From Chloroflexota bacterium (GTDB lineage Bacteria > Chloroflexota > Anaerolineae > Anaerolineales > Villigracilaceae), in assembly GCA_016191985.1 (NCBI GenBank), contig JACPVB010000116.1, positions 1-10,257 of the forward strand: a DNA stretch of 10,257 nt, read 5' to 3'. This document shows, piece by piece, positions 1 through 6,845 of this stretch (within the stretch, counting starts at the first letter, position 1; every line of letters starts with the position of its first letter). Made by a program: the position numbers and the translations under genes. The notes beneath the pieces are model-generated. The model was not told the DNA's origin, ran no database searches, and saw only the letters and a list, made by a program, of their open reading frames with translations.

Positions 1-2
1 CC

Positions 3-1727
3 GCAGCCGTTCAAGCCAGTGGCGAAGAGGATGGCACCATCTTTCTCTCCATCGAAGAGAACGGATACGCCCATCTCTTCATCATCCAACCGCAAGGCCT
101 TCCCCTCACACGCATCACCACAGGCGATTGGAACGACATCGCCCCCGCCCTCAGCCCCGACCGTACCCAGCTCGCCTTCGCCTCAGACCGCAGCGGTTTC
201 TGGGACCTCTACGTCATGGATTTGCAAACAGGTGAAGTAACCCAGATCACCGATTCAACCGAATACGACTCCGCTCCCTCATGGTCACCCGATGGACAAT
301 GGCTGGTCTACGAAACTTATCTCAACGAAAATTTGGAAGTCTCCGTCGTCTCGGTCAATGACCGCTCTGCGGAGATCATCCCGCTCACGCAGAATCCCGC
401 CTCCGATCATTCTCCCGTCTGGGCCCCCGATGGCAGGCACGTAGCCTTCATCTCCACCCGTGGCGGCGATAGTGACGTCTGGCTCGCCAGCCTCGATCTC
501 GCCGGCGACGAACGCTATCAAAACTTAAGCAACACTCCCTTTGCCTCTGAAAATTATCCCGTCTGGAATTTTGACGGCTCGCAATTATTATGGTCTTCCA
601 TCTCCCAAACCGTCGGCTACAGCGGCCTGTATATTTGGAATGCGAACGAACCAGCCCGCGCCGCACATTGGATCGGTGACGGCCTGATGGGCGCATGGGA
701 CGAAACCGCACAACGAGTCATCGCAGTCACCAACGCGCCGAATCAATACTATCTGACCTCATACGATCTGCAAGGCAATCTCCTGCTCGCACCTTCCCCG
801 CTAAACGGCCGCGCCCGCGGACTCACATGGGGTTCCGCCAAGCTGCCAAATTCCCTGCCGAATTCATTCACCCAGGCCGCAAATGACTCGCCTCCAGTGC
901 TTTGGTCGCCTGCTGTTACACCAGGCCCCGATGTGCCCAACCAACGCTGGTATGTTGTCCCCGTCGAAGATGTGCAGGCTCCCTTCCCGCAACTGCATGA
1001 CCTTGTGGATGAATCTTTCAACGCCTTGCGCGAACGTTTCATCCTTGAGGCAGGCTGGGACGCCTTCGCCAGTTTGGAAAACGCCTTTGTCCCTCTCACC
1101 ACCAGCCTCGAACCTGGCATGGAAGAGGATTGGCTTTACACGGGCCGCGCCTTTGCCGTCAACTCTCTCATGGCAAATGCGGGTTGGATGGTGACCCTGC
1201 GCGAAGATTTCGGCGCCCAAACCTATTGGCGGGTGTATATCCGCTGTTGGGTGCAGGATGGTTCCATGGGCGAGCCGATCCACAACGCGCCCTGGAACTT
1301 AAGCGCGCGCTACGAACTTGACCCCCGCACCTACGAGCAGGGCGGCGAATATGCCCCCGTTCCCTCAGGCTATTGGGTGGATGTAACCGCCCTCGTCTCC
1401 GCCTATGGCTGGGATCGTTTGCCCGCCTTGCCAAACTGGCGCACCTTCTACAACGGCGCGCGTTTTACTGAATTCGCTCTCACCAATGACTTGGATTGGT
1501 ACACCGCCATGCGCGAGCTTTACCCTGCCGAAGCGCTCGTCACCCCCACCCGCGTGCTGGCTCCCACCCTTACCCCAACCAACACCGCCACGAACACCCC
1601 CACACCTCGCCCCACCCGCACCCCGCGCATGACCTTCACGCCATCCCTGACTCCCACCGCTACTTTAACGCCCACAATCACCTTGCCCCCCTCAGCCACC
1701 CCCACGCCGCCCACGGTCATTCCCTAA
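3..1727 (+). CDS. TolB-like beta-propeller protein with Thr/Pro-rich C-terminal tail (5' end missing)
   Basis: The frame is open from the first bases of the window, so the gene starts upstream; 574 residues are visible. PD40/WD40-like propeller repeats are seen as SPDRTQLAFASDR (residues 51-63), SPDGQWLVYET (95-105), APDGRHVAFISTRGG (141-155) and NFDGSQLLWSS (189-199). Each has the aromatic or DG turn followed by a beta strand that is typical of TolB C-terminal repeats. Residues about 315-510 form a Trp-rich globular region that I do not recognise. From about residue 514 the protein ends in a low-complexity Thr/Pro tail, as often seen in surface proteins of Anaerolineae. The ATG at 216 is internal to the propeller and is not the start. 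In TolB the propeller mediates protein contacts at the envelope. Here an extracytoplasmic binding role is inferred only, because the signal peptide lies outside the window. Confidence 0.85.
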   Translation, partial: AAVQASGEEDGTIFLSIEENGYAHLFIIQPQGLPLTRITTGDWNDIAPALSPDRTQLAFASDRSGFWDLYVMDLQTGEVTQITDSTEYDSAPSWSPDGQWLVYETYLNENLEVSVVSVNDRSAEIIPLTQNPASDHSPVWAPDGRHVAFISTRGGDSDVWLASLDLAGDERYQNLSNTPFASENYPVWNFDGSQLLWSSISQTVGYSGLYIWNANEPARAAHWIGDGLMGAWDETAQRVIAVTNAPNQYYLTSYDLQGNLLLAPSPLNGRARGLTWGSAKLPNSLPNSFTQAANDSPPVLWSPAVTPGPDVPNQRWYVVPVEDVQAPFPQLHDLVDESFNALRERFILEAGWDAFASLENAFVPLTTSLEPGMEEDWLYTGRAFAVNSLMANAGWMVTLREDFGAQTYWRVYIRCWVQDGSMGEPIHNAPWNLSARYELDPRTYEQGGEYAPVPSGYWVDVTALVSAYGWDRLPALPNWRTFYNGARFTEFALTNDLDWYTAMRELYPAEALVTPTRVLAPTLTPTNTATNTPTPRPTRTPRMTFTPSLTPTATLTPTITLPPSATPTPPTVIP

Positions 1728-1750
1728 CTCACTGGATTCCATCGGCAAAC

Positions 1751-1821
1751 TCTGGAGTCGGGCAGCTTGCTGCCCAAAATTCCCATCAGCACACAGGGCA
1801 AGTGAGCTGATGGAGTCCAGA
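1751..1821 (+). repeat. 71-bp palindromic dispersed repeat, copy 1
   Basis: The unit is bounded by tctgga and tccaga. It contains a perfect hairpin with a CTTG loop (gggcag/ctgccc, 1760-1775) and a second stem, ccatcagc/gctgatgg (1783-1790 with 1806-1813). It differs from copy 2 at only two positions and is related to the larger element at 3067-3258. It lies 23 bp after the stop codon of the propeller gene and could also act in 3' end formation. Confidence 0.85.
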
Positions 1822-1822
1822 A

Positions 1823-1853
1823 TCGTGATCTACTGATAATCAGTACTTCACGA
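1823..1853. repeat. Inverted repeat joining the two 71-bp copies
   Basis: tcgtgatctactgat (1823-1837) and atcagtacttcacga (1839-1853) are inverted repeats with 13 of 15 positions complementary. The left arm matches the right flank of the 3067-3258 element (cgtgatttactga). The right arm resembles that element's left flank (ttcagtaaatcac). The junction therefore looks like the right end of one element abutting the left end of the next. Confidence 0.7.
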
Positions 1854-1858
1854 AAAAC

Positions 1859-1929
1859 TTTGGAGTCGGGCAGCTTGCTGCCCAAAATTCCCATCAGCAC
1901 ACAGGACAAGTGAGCTGATGGAGTCCAGA
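1859..1929 (+). repeat. 71-bp palindromic dispersed repeat, copy 2
   Basis: This is a direct repeat of 1751-1821 at a 108-bp period, with two substitutions (c to t near the left end, g to a in the loop of the second stem). Both internal hairpins are intact. It ends 31 bp before the M23 peptidase start, so it lies in that gene's 5' region. Confidence 0.85.
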
Positions 1930-1960
1930 ATAATCATTTCATCCCTTTGGGATTGGTATT

Positions 1961-3049
1961 GTGAAAATGAAATCTAAAACTGTTATCATCCCCGTTTTAC
2001 TGTTGCTGCTCTCTGCGTGCTCGAACGCGGTGGGTAGAGTCACCCCAACGCCAGTAATTGCCAAAGAGGCCGACCAGCCCGAAGTCCTGTTTGAAGCGGG
2101 GATTACTCCATCGCCGGTGCCGTTTCAATTTAGTCTCCCCACCCCGGGTGCGGAACCTGTCTCAGCCTGGCGTCCGCCTTTGTACCCAATCCCCTGGGCC
2201 ATGTCTCCATACGATCATTTTTATTTTGCCCGCCCCATCGCCGCGGACCAGGTCAACTGGCCGATCCCGGATTACCGCTACGGCGGTGTTTTCTTTGGCC
2301 GCAATATCGTCCATACTGGTGTGGACATCCCCACCCCCGAAGGCACGCCCATCATGGCCGCGGGGCCGGGCACCATCGTGTGGACGGGCTGGGGGCTGTT
2401 CACTGAAACGCCAGGCAATGAAGATGACCCCTATGGCCTGGCGGTTGCCATCCGCCATGATTTTGGCTACAACGACCAACAGCTTTACACCATTTACGCG
2501 CATATGAGTGAAATCAGTGTAATCGTAGGCCAGCACGTGGAAACAGGGGAGATCGTCGGTTCCGTTGGCGCTACGGGTGCAGCCACCGGGCCGCATGTGC
2601 ACTTTGAAGTGCGCTTCCCTTTAAATTCTTTTTTTTATACATATAATCCCGAGTTGTGGATTGCTCCTCCGCAAGGCTGGGGTGTGTTGGTTGGACGTTT
2701 GATGGATGAAAAAGGTGAACTGCTTCAACAGGTAAACATTACAGTGCGTTCGGAGAAAACAAACCGGGTATTTATCGTACGGACGTATGGGAAGGGTGGG
2801 GCGGTCAACCCCGACCCGTATTACAACGAGAACCTTGTGCTTGGCGACCTGCCCGCTGGCATTTATAAAATCTCATTCCGCTATGCCGATGAAAAGCGGG
2901 ATAGGCAAACCTGGGTGGAGGTTTTCCCCGGGCAAGTCACATACTTCACCTTTAATGGGACGGATGGTTTCAACTCCGAACGCCCTCCCATACCTACACT
3001 TGACTTTTTACCGTCCGCCCTCCCCGCCACACCCACGCTTCAACCTTAA
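1961..3049 (+). CDS. M23-family (LytM-like) metallopeptidase lipoprotein
   Basis: The product has 362 residues. The N-terminus is a lipoprotein signal: a lysine-rich start, a Leu-rich core and the lipobox LLSAC, placing the lipidated Cys at residue 20. A Pro-rich linker follows. The M23 domain spans about residues 105-235 and has the zinc motif HxxxD (H118, D122 in HTGVD), a conserved YAHMS histidine (H181) and HxH (H212, H214 in GPHVHFEV). The full ligand and catalytic set is present, so the enzyme should be active; family members cut peptide cross-bridges of peptidoglycan. Residues 236-335 look like a beta-sandwich of the carboxypeptidase-regulatory type (GRLMDEKGELLQQVNITV, DLPAGIYKISF), possibly a binding module. 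The start is GTG at 1961; ATG at 1967 is an alternative, and neither has a strong ribosome binding site. The 5' region holds the palindromic repeats, so the gene is probably transcribed separately from the propeller gene. Confidence 0.9.
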   Translation: MKMKSKTVIIPVLLLLLSACSNAVGRVTPTPVIAKEADQPEVLFEAGITPSPVPFQFSLPTPGAEPVSAWRPPLYPIPWAMSPYDHFYFARPIAADQVNWPIPDYRYGGVFFGRNIVHTGVDIPTPEGTPIMAAGPGTIVWTGWGLFTETPGNEDDPYGLAVAIRHDFGYNDQQLYTIYAHMSEISVIVGQHVETGEIVGSVGATGAATGPHVHFEVRFPLNSFFYTYNPELWIAPPQGWGVLVGRLMDEKGELLQQVNITVRSEKTNRVFIVRTYGKGGAVNPDPYYNENLVLGDLPAGIYKISFRYADEKRDRQTWVEVFPGQVTYFTFNGTDGFNSERPPIPTLDFLPSALPATPTLQP

Positions 3050-3066
3050 CCTGTTGTTTTGTACTG

Positions 3067-3258
3067 CAACATTAAGGAATTTCAGTAAATCACAGGTTTT
3101 ACTCTGGAGTCGGACAGCTTGCTGTCCAATTGGCAAGGTACATCCAAAAATTTATCACAGATCACGCAAGAACAGGCTGTTCCATCGGTTTGCTTCTCGC
3201 TTTTGTCCATCAGCTTGCTGATGGACTCCAGAATCGTGATTTACTGAATTTAATGTTG
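3067..3258. repeat. 192-bp inverted-repeat (MITE-like) element
   Basis: The outer ends caacatta (3067-3074) and taatgttg (3251-3258) are perfect inverted complements. Further in, ttcagtaaatcac (3081-3093) pairs with gtgatttactgaa (from 3236), and tctggagtc (3103-3111) pairs with gactccaga (3224-3232). Two CTTG-loop hairpins lie inside: ggacag/ctgtcc (3112-3127) and ccatcag/ctgatgg (3207-3224). The element shares its core with the 71-bp repeats at 1751 and 1859. It contains no convincing ORF, so it would be non-autonomous. No clear target-site duplication is seen. Confidence 0.8.
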
Positions 3259-3276
3259 TAATCTTATTTCAAAGTA

Positions 3277-3420
3277 CATGTCACCCTCCCGAAGGACATC
3301 GGGACGATATGAGGGAGCGTTTTTCGCGACCGACACATGCACCGCGGTGCGGATGCAGTGCGGTGAGGGTCTCGAACTCCAGACGTAGAGACCCTTCGCC
3401 TATCGGCTCAGGGTGACATG
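3277..3420. repeat. REP-like palindromic element bounded by catgtcaccct / agggtgacatg
   Basis: The boundaries are an 11-bp perfect inverted repeat (3277-3287 with 3410-3420). Nested palindromes lie inside: ctccc/gggag around 3286-3315, gcaccgcggtgc (3339-3350), and agggtctc/gagaccct (3366-3373 with 3388-3395). The block starting tcccgaa at 3287 recurs in inverted orientation at 4825-4863. It is non-coding, and the composition resembles dispersed REP-type repeats common in environmental bacteria. Confidence 0.7.
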
Positions 3421-3453
3421 GTTGCAGTTAAAATTCATCATATTCCTCCCAGA

Positions 3454-3477
3454 CGAGATAAATCTCGCAGTACTGCG
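3454..3477. repeat. Two adjoining palindromes
   Basis: cgagat-aa-atctcg (3454-3467) overlaps by two bases the perfect 12-bp palindrome cgcagtactgcg (3466-3477). Just downstream is gtac-N7-gtac (from 3482). Together with the two elements before it, this makes 3067-3500 a run of three different palindrome types. No gene is seen here. Confidence 0.55.
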
Positions 3478-3551
3478 AAAGGTACGTTCCGTGTACAAAA
3501 ACTCTCAATTCCTAGACATTCCAGAAGCAATAAGTCCAAGCACAAAACACC

Positions 3552-3579
3552 TTGACGGTCAGAACATCTGTGCTATACT
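3552..3579 (+). promoter_or_regulatory. recA promoter (sigma-70 type)
   Basis: TTGACG (-35, 3552-3557) and TATACT (-10, 3574-3579) are separated by 16 bp. Both boxes are one base from consensus. The start of transcription would be near 3586, leaving a leader of about 86 nt before recA. In that leader, ttaacc (3596-3601) and ggttaa (3627-3632) can form a small stem. Confidence 0.75.
3561..3574 (+). promoter_or_regulatory. LexA (SOS) box candidate
   Basis: agaacatctgtgct contains GAAC-N4-GTGC, one base from the GAAC-N4-GTTC box known from Firmicutes-type LexA (DinR). It lies between the -35 and -10 of the recA promoter, where bound repressor would block RNA polymerase. Identity is inferred from sequence and position. 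Confidence 0.6.
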
Positions 3580-3671
3580 CCTGTAAACTTATCCCTTAAC
3601 CCTACGTGACACTTCGTGCCCTTTGTGGTTAAATATTTTCACCTTTTACACTTGTACTGGAGAACTAAAAC

Positions 3672-4781
3672 ATGGCTCGAAAATCCCGCTCAACCGAACA
3701 ACCCTCTGAAACTCAAAATTCAAATATGGATTCCGCCAAGCGCGCAATGCTTGATAAAGCCCTGGGTGATATCATCAAAAACTTTGGCGAAGGCTCCATC
3801 ATGCCTCTCGGCAAAGCCCAGGCCATGGTGACCGAAGTCTTCCCGACCGGTTCCCTCTCCCTCGACATTGCCCTCGGTGTGGGCGGCGTTCCGCGCGGAC
3901 GCATTATGGAAATCTACGGGCCAGAGTCCTCTGGTAAAACTACGCTTTGTCAGCACATTGTGGCCGAAGCGCAAAAGGCCGGCGGCACCGCTGCATTTAT
4001 TGATATGGAACACGCCCTCGACCCGGTCTACGCCGCGCGCGTGGGTGTGGATATTGATAACCTGCTCGTCTCCCAGCCAGATACTGGTGAACAGGCGCTT
4101 GAAATCGTCGAAACCCTCGTGCGCTCCGGTGCAGTGGATGTAGTTGTCATCGACTCCGTTGCCGCGCTCGTTCCCCGCTCCGAAATCGAAGGTGACATGG
4201 GCGACGCCACCATGGGCGTGCAAGCCCGTCTTATGTCTCAGGCGCTTCGCAAATTGAGCGGCGCCATCAACCAGACCAAGACCGCCGTCATCTTCACCAA
4301 CCAACTCCGCCAGAAGATCGGCGTCATGTTTGGCAATCCCGAAACCACCACAGGCGGTCAGGCGCTCAAGTTCTACGCCTCCATCCGCCTCGATGTGCGC
4401 CGCATCCAATCCATCAAAGTCGGTGAGGAAGTCATCGGCAACCGCACCCGCGTCAAAGTGGTCAAGAACAAAGTTGCGCCGCCCTTCCGCACCGCCGAGT
4501 TCGACATTATGTTCAACGAAGGCATCTCAAAGGCTGGCGATATTCTCGATCTGGCGACCAAGTTCGAGGTCATTACGAAGCGCGGCGCGTTCTTCTCGTA
4601 TGGCGACCTTCGTCTCGGTCAGGGCCGTGAAAACGCAAAGGATTTCCTGCGCGCCAACCCCGATCTGATGGGCGAGATCGAAGGCGTTATCCGCCAGAAA
4701 GCGATGACCGGTGAGATTGCCCTTCCGCTGGATATGGGCGCGGAAGTAGCCGAAGAGGCCGGCGGCGAAGAAGAAGCGTAA
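3672..4781 (+). CDS. recA: Recombinase RecA
   Basis: This is a full-length RecA of 369 residues, the ATP-dependent strand-exchange protein of homologous recombination and co-protease for LexA cleavage. Walker A is GPESSGKT (83-90), Walker B VVVIDS (157-162). Loop L1 is around EIEGDMGD (171-178) and L2 around FGNPETTTGG (220-229). KVVKNKVAPPFR (262-273) is the conserved core end. The C-terminus is acidic (EEAGGEEEA), as in other RecA tails that modulate DNA binding. The ATG at 3672 has GGAG at 3659-3662, 9 nt upstream. The N-terminal 18 residues before Met19 form a polar extension, so a start at 3726 is possible but lacks the site. No intein or frameshift is seen. The gene appears monocistronic, with its own promoter and terminator. 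Confidence 0.98.
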   Translation: MARKSRSTEQPSETQNSNMDSAKRAMLDKALGDIIKNFGEGSIMPLGKAQAMVTEVFPTGSLSLDIALGVGGVPRGRIMEIYGPESSGKTTLCQHIVAEAQKAGGTAAFIDMEHALDPVYAARVGVDIDNLLVSQPDTGEQALEIVETLVRSGAVDVVVIDSVAALVPRSEIEGDMGDATMGVQARLMSQALRKLSGAINQTKTAVIFTNQLRQKIGVMFGNPETTTGGQALKFYASIRLDVRRIQSIKVGEEVIGNRTRVKVVKNKVAPPFRTAEFDIMFNEGISKAGDILDLATKFEVITKRGAFFSYGDLRLGQGRENAKDFLRANPDLMGEIEGVIRQKAMTGEIALPLDMGAEVAEEAGGEEEA

Positions 4782-4786
4782 AATAG

Positions 4787-4815
4787 ATGGACACGGCAAC
4801 GTGTCCATTTTTATT
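4787..4815 (+). terminator. Intrinsic terminator of recA
   Basis: A perfect 9-bp stem, atggacacg (4787-4795) with cgtgtccat (4800-4808), is closed by a GCAA (GNRA) tetraloop and followed by a T-run (4809-4813). It begins 5 nt after the recA stop codon. Confidence 0.9.
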
Positions 4816-5403
4816 ATGAGAATACTTCGACTTCGCTCACATCGTCCCGATGCTCTTTCGGGAGCACGCCTCTTTCTTAACTTTTGCCTGATTTTGCTCA
4901 CAAGCATTTTTTCCCTTCAAGCTTGTGCACCGCGATCCACGCCTACGCCGTTCCGCCCGCCAACCTCAGCCCCGCCCACACAGCAGCTTCCCACCACCAC
5001 GCCCGTGCCAGCACTGTTCACCCCGCTGCCCACACCGACGATCACTGTCACAGCCACGGCGGGACCTTGCATAAATGATCTCGCATTCCTCGATGACACA
5101 ACCGTGGACGACGGCACATCCTTTTTACCGGGCGCATCTATTGACAAGCAATGGCTCGTACAAAACAGCGGAACCTGCGATTGGGACGCGACCTATCGCC
5201 TGAAATGGGTGGGAGGCAGCCAAATGGGCGCAGCCGAGGAACAGCTACTTTACCCCGCTCGTGCAGCGACGCAAGCCACACTGCGCGTCATCTTCACCGC
5301 CCCCGCCGAAGCAGGCTCCTACGAATCCGCCTGGCAAGCCGTTGACCCCAATGGAAATTTCTTTGGGGATTTGGTTTTTATTAAGATCGTGGTGACACCA
5401 TAA
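4816..5403 (+). CDS. Lipoprotein with NBR1-type Ig-like domain
   Basis: From ATG 4816 the product has 195 residues. A hydrophobic segment (about 19-33) ends in the lipobox SLQAC, giving Cys37. Residues 38-84 are a Pro/Thr-rich linker. Residues 85-195 match the Ig-like central domain first described in NBR1: QWLVQNSGTCDWDATYRL (112-129), then GSQMGAAEE and a C-terminal SYESAWQAVDPNGNFFGD-type strand. In bacteria, especially Chloroflexota, this domain occurs in surface proteins, and its ligand is unknown to me. The start is uncertain. A GTG at 4801 would lie inside the recA terminator. The ATG at 4816 has no ribosome binding site. The codons from 4825 to 4863 belong to a dispersed repeat, so the 18-residue Arg-rich stretch before the signal core may not be ancestral. 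Confidence 0.8.
   Translation: MRILRLRSHRPDALSGARLFLNFCLILLTSIFSLQACAPRSTPTPFRPPTSAPPTQQLPTTTPVPALFTPLPTPTITVTATAGPCINDLAFLDDTTVDDGTSFLPGASIDKQWLVQNSGTCDWDATYRLKWVGGSQMGAAEEQLLYPARAATQATLRVIFTAPAEAGSYESAWQAVDPNGNFFGDLVFIKIVVTP
4825..4863 (-). repeat. Dispersed-repeat fragment inside the 5' end of the lipoprotein gene
   Basis: Read on the minus strand, this stretch begins tcccgaa and continues catcgggacgat after 4 bases. The same two blocks occur on the plus strand from 3287 (tcccgaa, 3 bases, then catcgggacgat). The two sites share 7 and 12 identical bases with a 1-bp indel between. Internally, tcccga/tcggga forms a hairpin. Confidence 0.6.
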
Positions 5404-5469
5404 TTACCCACCCTGAAATTTTCACCTTGAAAAATAACCACATAACTCACCTTACGCAGAATAGCTTTA

Positions 5470-5532
5470 TGACCCCGAAGGGGTCAAATGATTATAGATG
5501 TTACGATGCGGCATATTCAACCCTGAAAGGGT
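5470..5532 (+). repeat. Two tandem small hairpin units
   Basis: tgacccc-gaa-ggggtca (5470-5486) and accct-gaa-agggt (5520-5532) are compact stems with the same GAA loop. Both are followed after 2-3 bases by ATG, and their centres are 48 bp apart. They lie in the 294-bp spacer 5404-5697, which has no gene. Confidence 0.6.
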
Positions 5533-5555
5533 GTCATGGCCTGTAAAATTCATGT

Positions 5556-5666
5556 CATCTGTTTCGGCAAGCTCAACACACCGCCTTCGGGATTTGGATT
5601 CTGTTTGCCAATTTTCTATAATCCTGCCATCTGTTTCGACAGGCTCAACACAGCGCCTTTGGGATT
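5556..5666 (+). repeat. Pair of 39-bp direct repeats
   Basis: The units at 5556-5594 and 5628-5666 start catctgtttcg, share gctcaacaca, and end gggatt. They match at 35 of 39 positions with a 72-bp period. The core resembles the cgacaggctca-type dispersed repeat seen in many bacterial genomes. The second unit ends 31 bp before the next gene. Confidence 0.7.
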
Positions 5667-5697
5667 GAACTGCATAAGGCGAGCACATCATTAATCC

Positions 5698-6450
5698 ATG
5701 TCAAAACTCAATGACTATCGTCAAAAGTTAAAGACACTTGTTGATTGGAAACCTTATCTGCGCAAGAACTCCGGTTTGCCGGGGCCACGCGGCAATCTGG
5801 AATTGGCCGCGGCTGTCGCAGAAATAGCCAGTGAACAACAGATCGAGGAATTCCTGTCCATTCCCATGGAGCAGGCTCCTGAAAATACACCTGACGTATT
5901 TTTAGTTTTCTGCGGCGTAGTTAGCCTTGGAACTTTGATCGCTCAAGGAGATTACAAAAACTTCACGAGATTGCGGGCTTATGCGTCCGATCCGCGCTGG
6001 CGTATTCGCGAAGCTGTGGCAATCGCGCTCCAGACGGTTGGCGATCAGGATATGAAAACTCTCTTGAAAGAAATGAAAAAGTGGATCAAGGGCGGTTGGT
6101 ACGAAAAACGAGCAGTTGCGGCCGCACTGGCGGAGCCGCGTTTGTTGAAAGAAAATCAGATTGTCCTTCAGGTATTGCAAATATTCGATCAAATCACGAC
6201 AGAAATCGAAGCAGCGGAAGATAACAAAAATGAAGCCTTTAAAGTTCTTCGGCAGAGTATGGGCTATTGTTGGAGCGTCGCAGTTGCCGCCCTGCCTGAA
6301 ACAGGCAAGCCAATGATGGCAAAATGGCTGAATGGCAGGAATAAAGATATTTGCTGGATCATGAAAGAAAACCTAAAAAAGAATCGCCTGATCAGGATGG
6401 ATACGGATTGGGTCAATGCTTGCAATGTGCGATTGGAAAAGCTCCAATAG
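5698..6450 (+). CDS. HEAT-like helical repeat protein
   Basis: The product has 250 residues, no signal peptide and no membrane segment, so it is probably cytoplasmic. It is almost entirely alpha-helical by composition. Residues about 85-150 show a HEAT-type pair: YASDPRWRIREAVAIALQ (95-112), then GWYEKRAVAAALAEPRLL (133-150). The Trp-Arg-x-Arg-Glu turn is common in HEAT proteins and in the AlkD-like DNA glycosylase fold. I see no residue set that would prove glycosylase activity, so no enzymatic role is assigned. No clear ribosome binding site precedes ATG 5698. The next gene follows after 26 bp with a strong site, so the two are probably co-transcribed. Confidence 0.75.
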   Translation: MSKLNDYRQKLKTLVDWKPYLRKNSGLPGPRGNLELAAAVAEIASEQQIEEFLSIPMEQAPENTPDVFLVFCGVVSLGTLIAQGDYKNFTRLRAYASDPRWRIREAVAIALQTVGDQDMKTLLKEMKKWIKGGWYEKRAVAAALAEPRLLKENQIVLQVLQIFDQITTEIEAAEDNKNEAFKVLRQSMGYCWSVAVAALPETGKPMMAKWLNGRNKDICWIMKENLKKNRLIRMDTDWVNACNVRLEKLQ

Positions 6451-6476
6451 ACGTGTAATAAAAAGGAGATAAAGCC

Positions 6477-6845
6477 ATGCCCGCTCAAACTGAATTCCCC
6501 ATCGTCTTTGAAAGCCTCAAGTCCATCATCAAACCATACGCTAAAAGACTGATCGCCAAATCAGATACGCCAGAAAGTTATTATCTGGATGCTGCGTATA
6601 ACGAAAAATGGAAAAAGGAATTGTTCTTTGCCTCGGTGCAGGTCAAGAAAAATTATGTTTCCTTTTACCTGATGCCTGTCTACATGTACCCCAACCTGTT
6701 GAAAAATATTTCCCCCGAACTCAAAAAACACATGCAGGGAAAATCCTGCTTCAATTTCAAGAAGATGGAAAAATCCCTGTTCGAGGAGTTAAGTCAACTC
6801 ACGGAACAGGGATTTGAACGGTTTATGAAGGAAGAATATTCCTAG
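6477..6845 (+). CDS. Small hypothetical protein, DUF1801-like
   Basis: This is a 122-residue cytoplasmic protein with no signal peptide. The ATG at 6477 is preceded by AGGAG at 6464-6468, 8 nt away, which fixes the start. Residues 50-105 (FFASVQVKKNYVSFYLMPVY, then LKKHMQGKSCFNFK) show the pattern of small DUF1801/YdhG-like domains: a strand pair with lysines and aromatic residues, then a G-K-(S)-x-x-x-F segment. This assignment comes from pattern memory and is moderate. Function is unknown. It forms a probable two-gene unit with the HEAT-like gene. Its stop codon TAG (6843-6845) overlaps the stop of the convergent gene. Confidence 0.7.
   Translation: MPAQTEFPIVFESLKSIIKPYAKRLIAKSDTPESYYLDAAYNEKWKKELFFASVQVKKNYVSFYLMPVYMYPNLLKNISPELKKHMQGKSCFNFKKMEKSLFEELSQLTEQGFERFMKEEYS

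Noticed and set aside
864..1283. 139-codon minus-strand frame in the propeller gene
   Set aside because: It is a shadow of the sense frame, which has clear PD40 repeats and a continuous reading frame.
1751..1929. CRISPR-like array from two 71-bp repeats
   Set aside because: There are only two copies, the units are too long and strongly palindromic, the intervening sequence is itself an inverted repeat, and there are no cas genes.
3720..4409. 229-codon open frame on the minus strand across recA
   Set aside because: It is fully antisense to an unmistakable recA, with no ribosome binding site and a composition expected from the codon bias of recA.
4801..4815. GTG at 4801 as the lipoprotein start
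   Set aside because: It lies in the 3' arm of the recA terminator and has no ribosome binding site; ATG 4816 is preferred though also weak.
5698..6450. Calling the HEAT-like protein an AlkD DNA glycosylase
   Set aside because: The helical repeat style fits, but no diagnostic catalytic residue set could be identified by eye.
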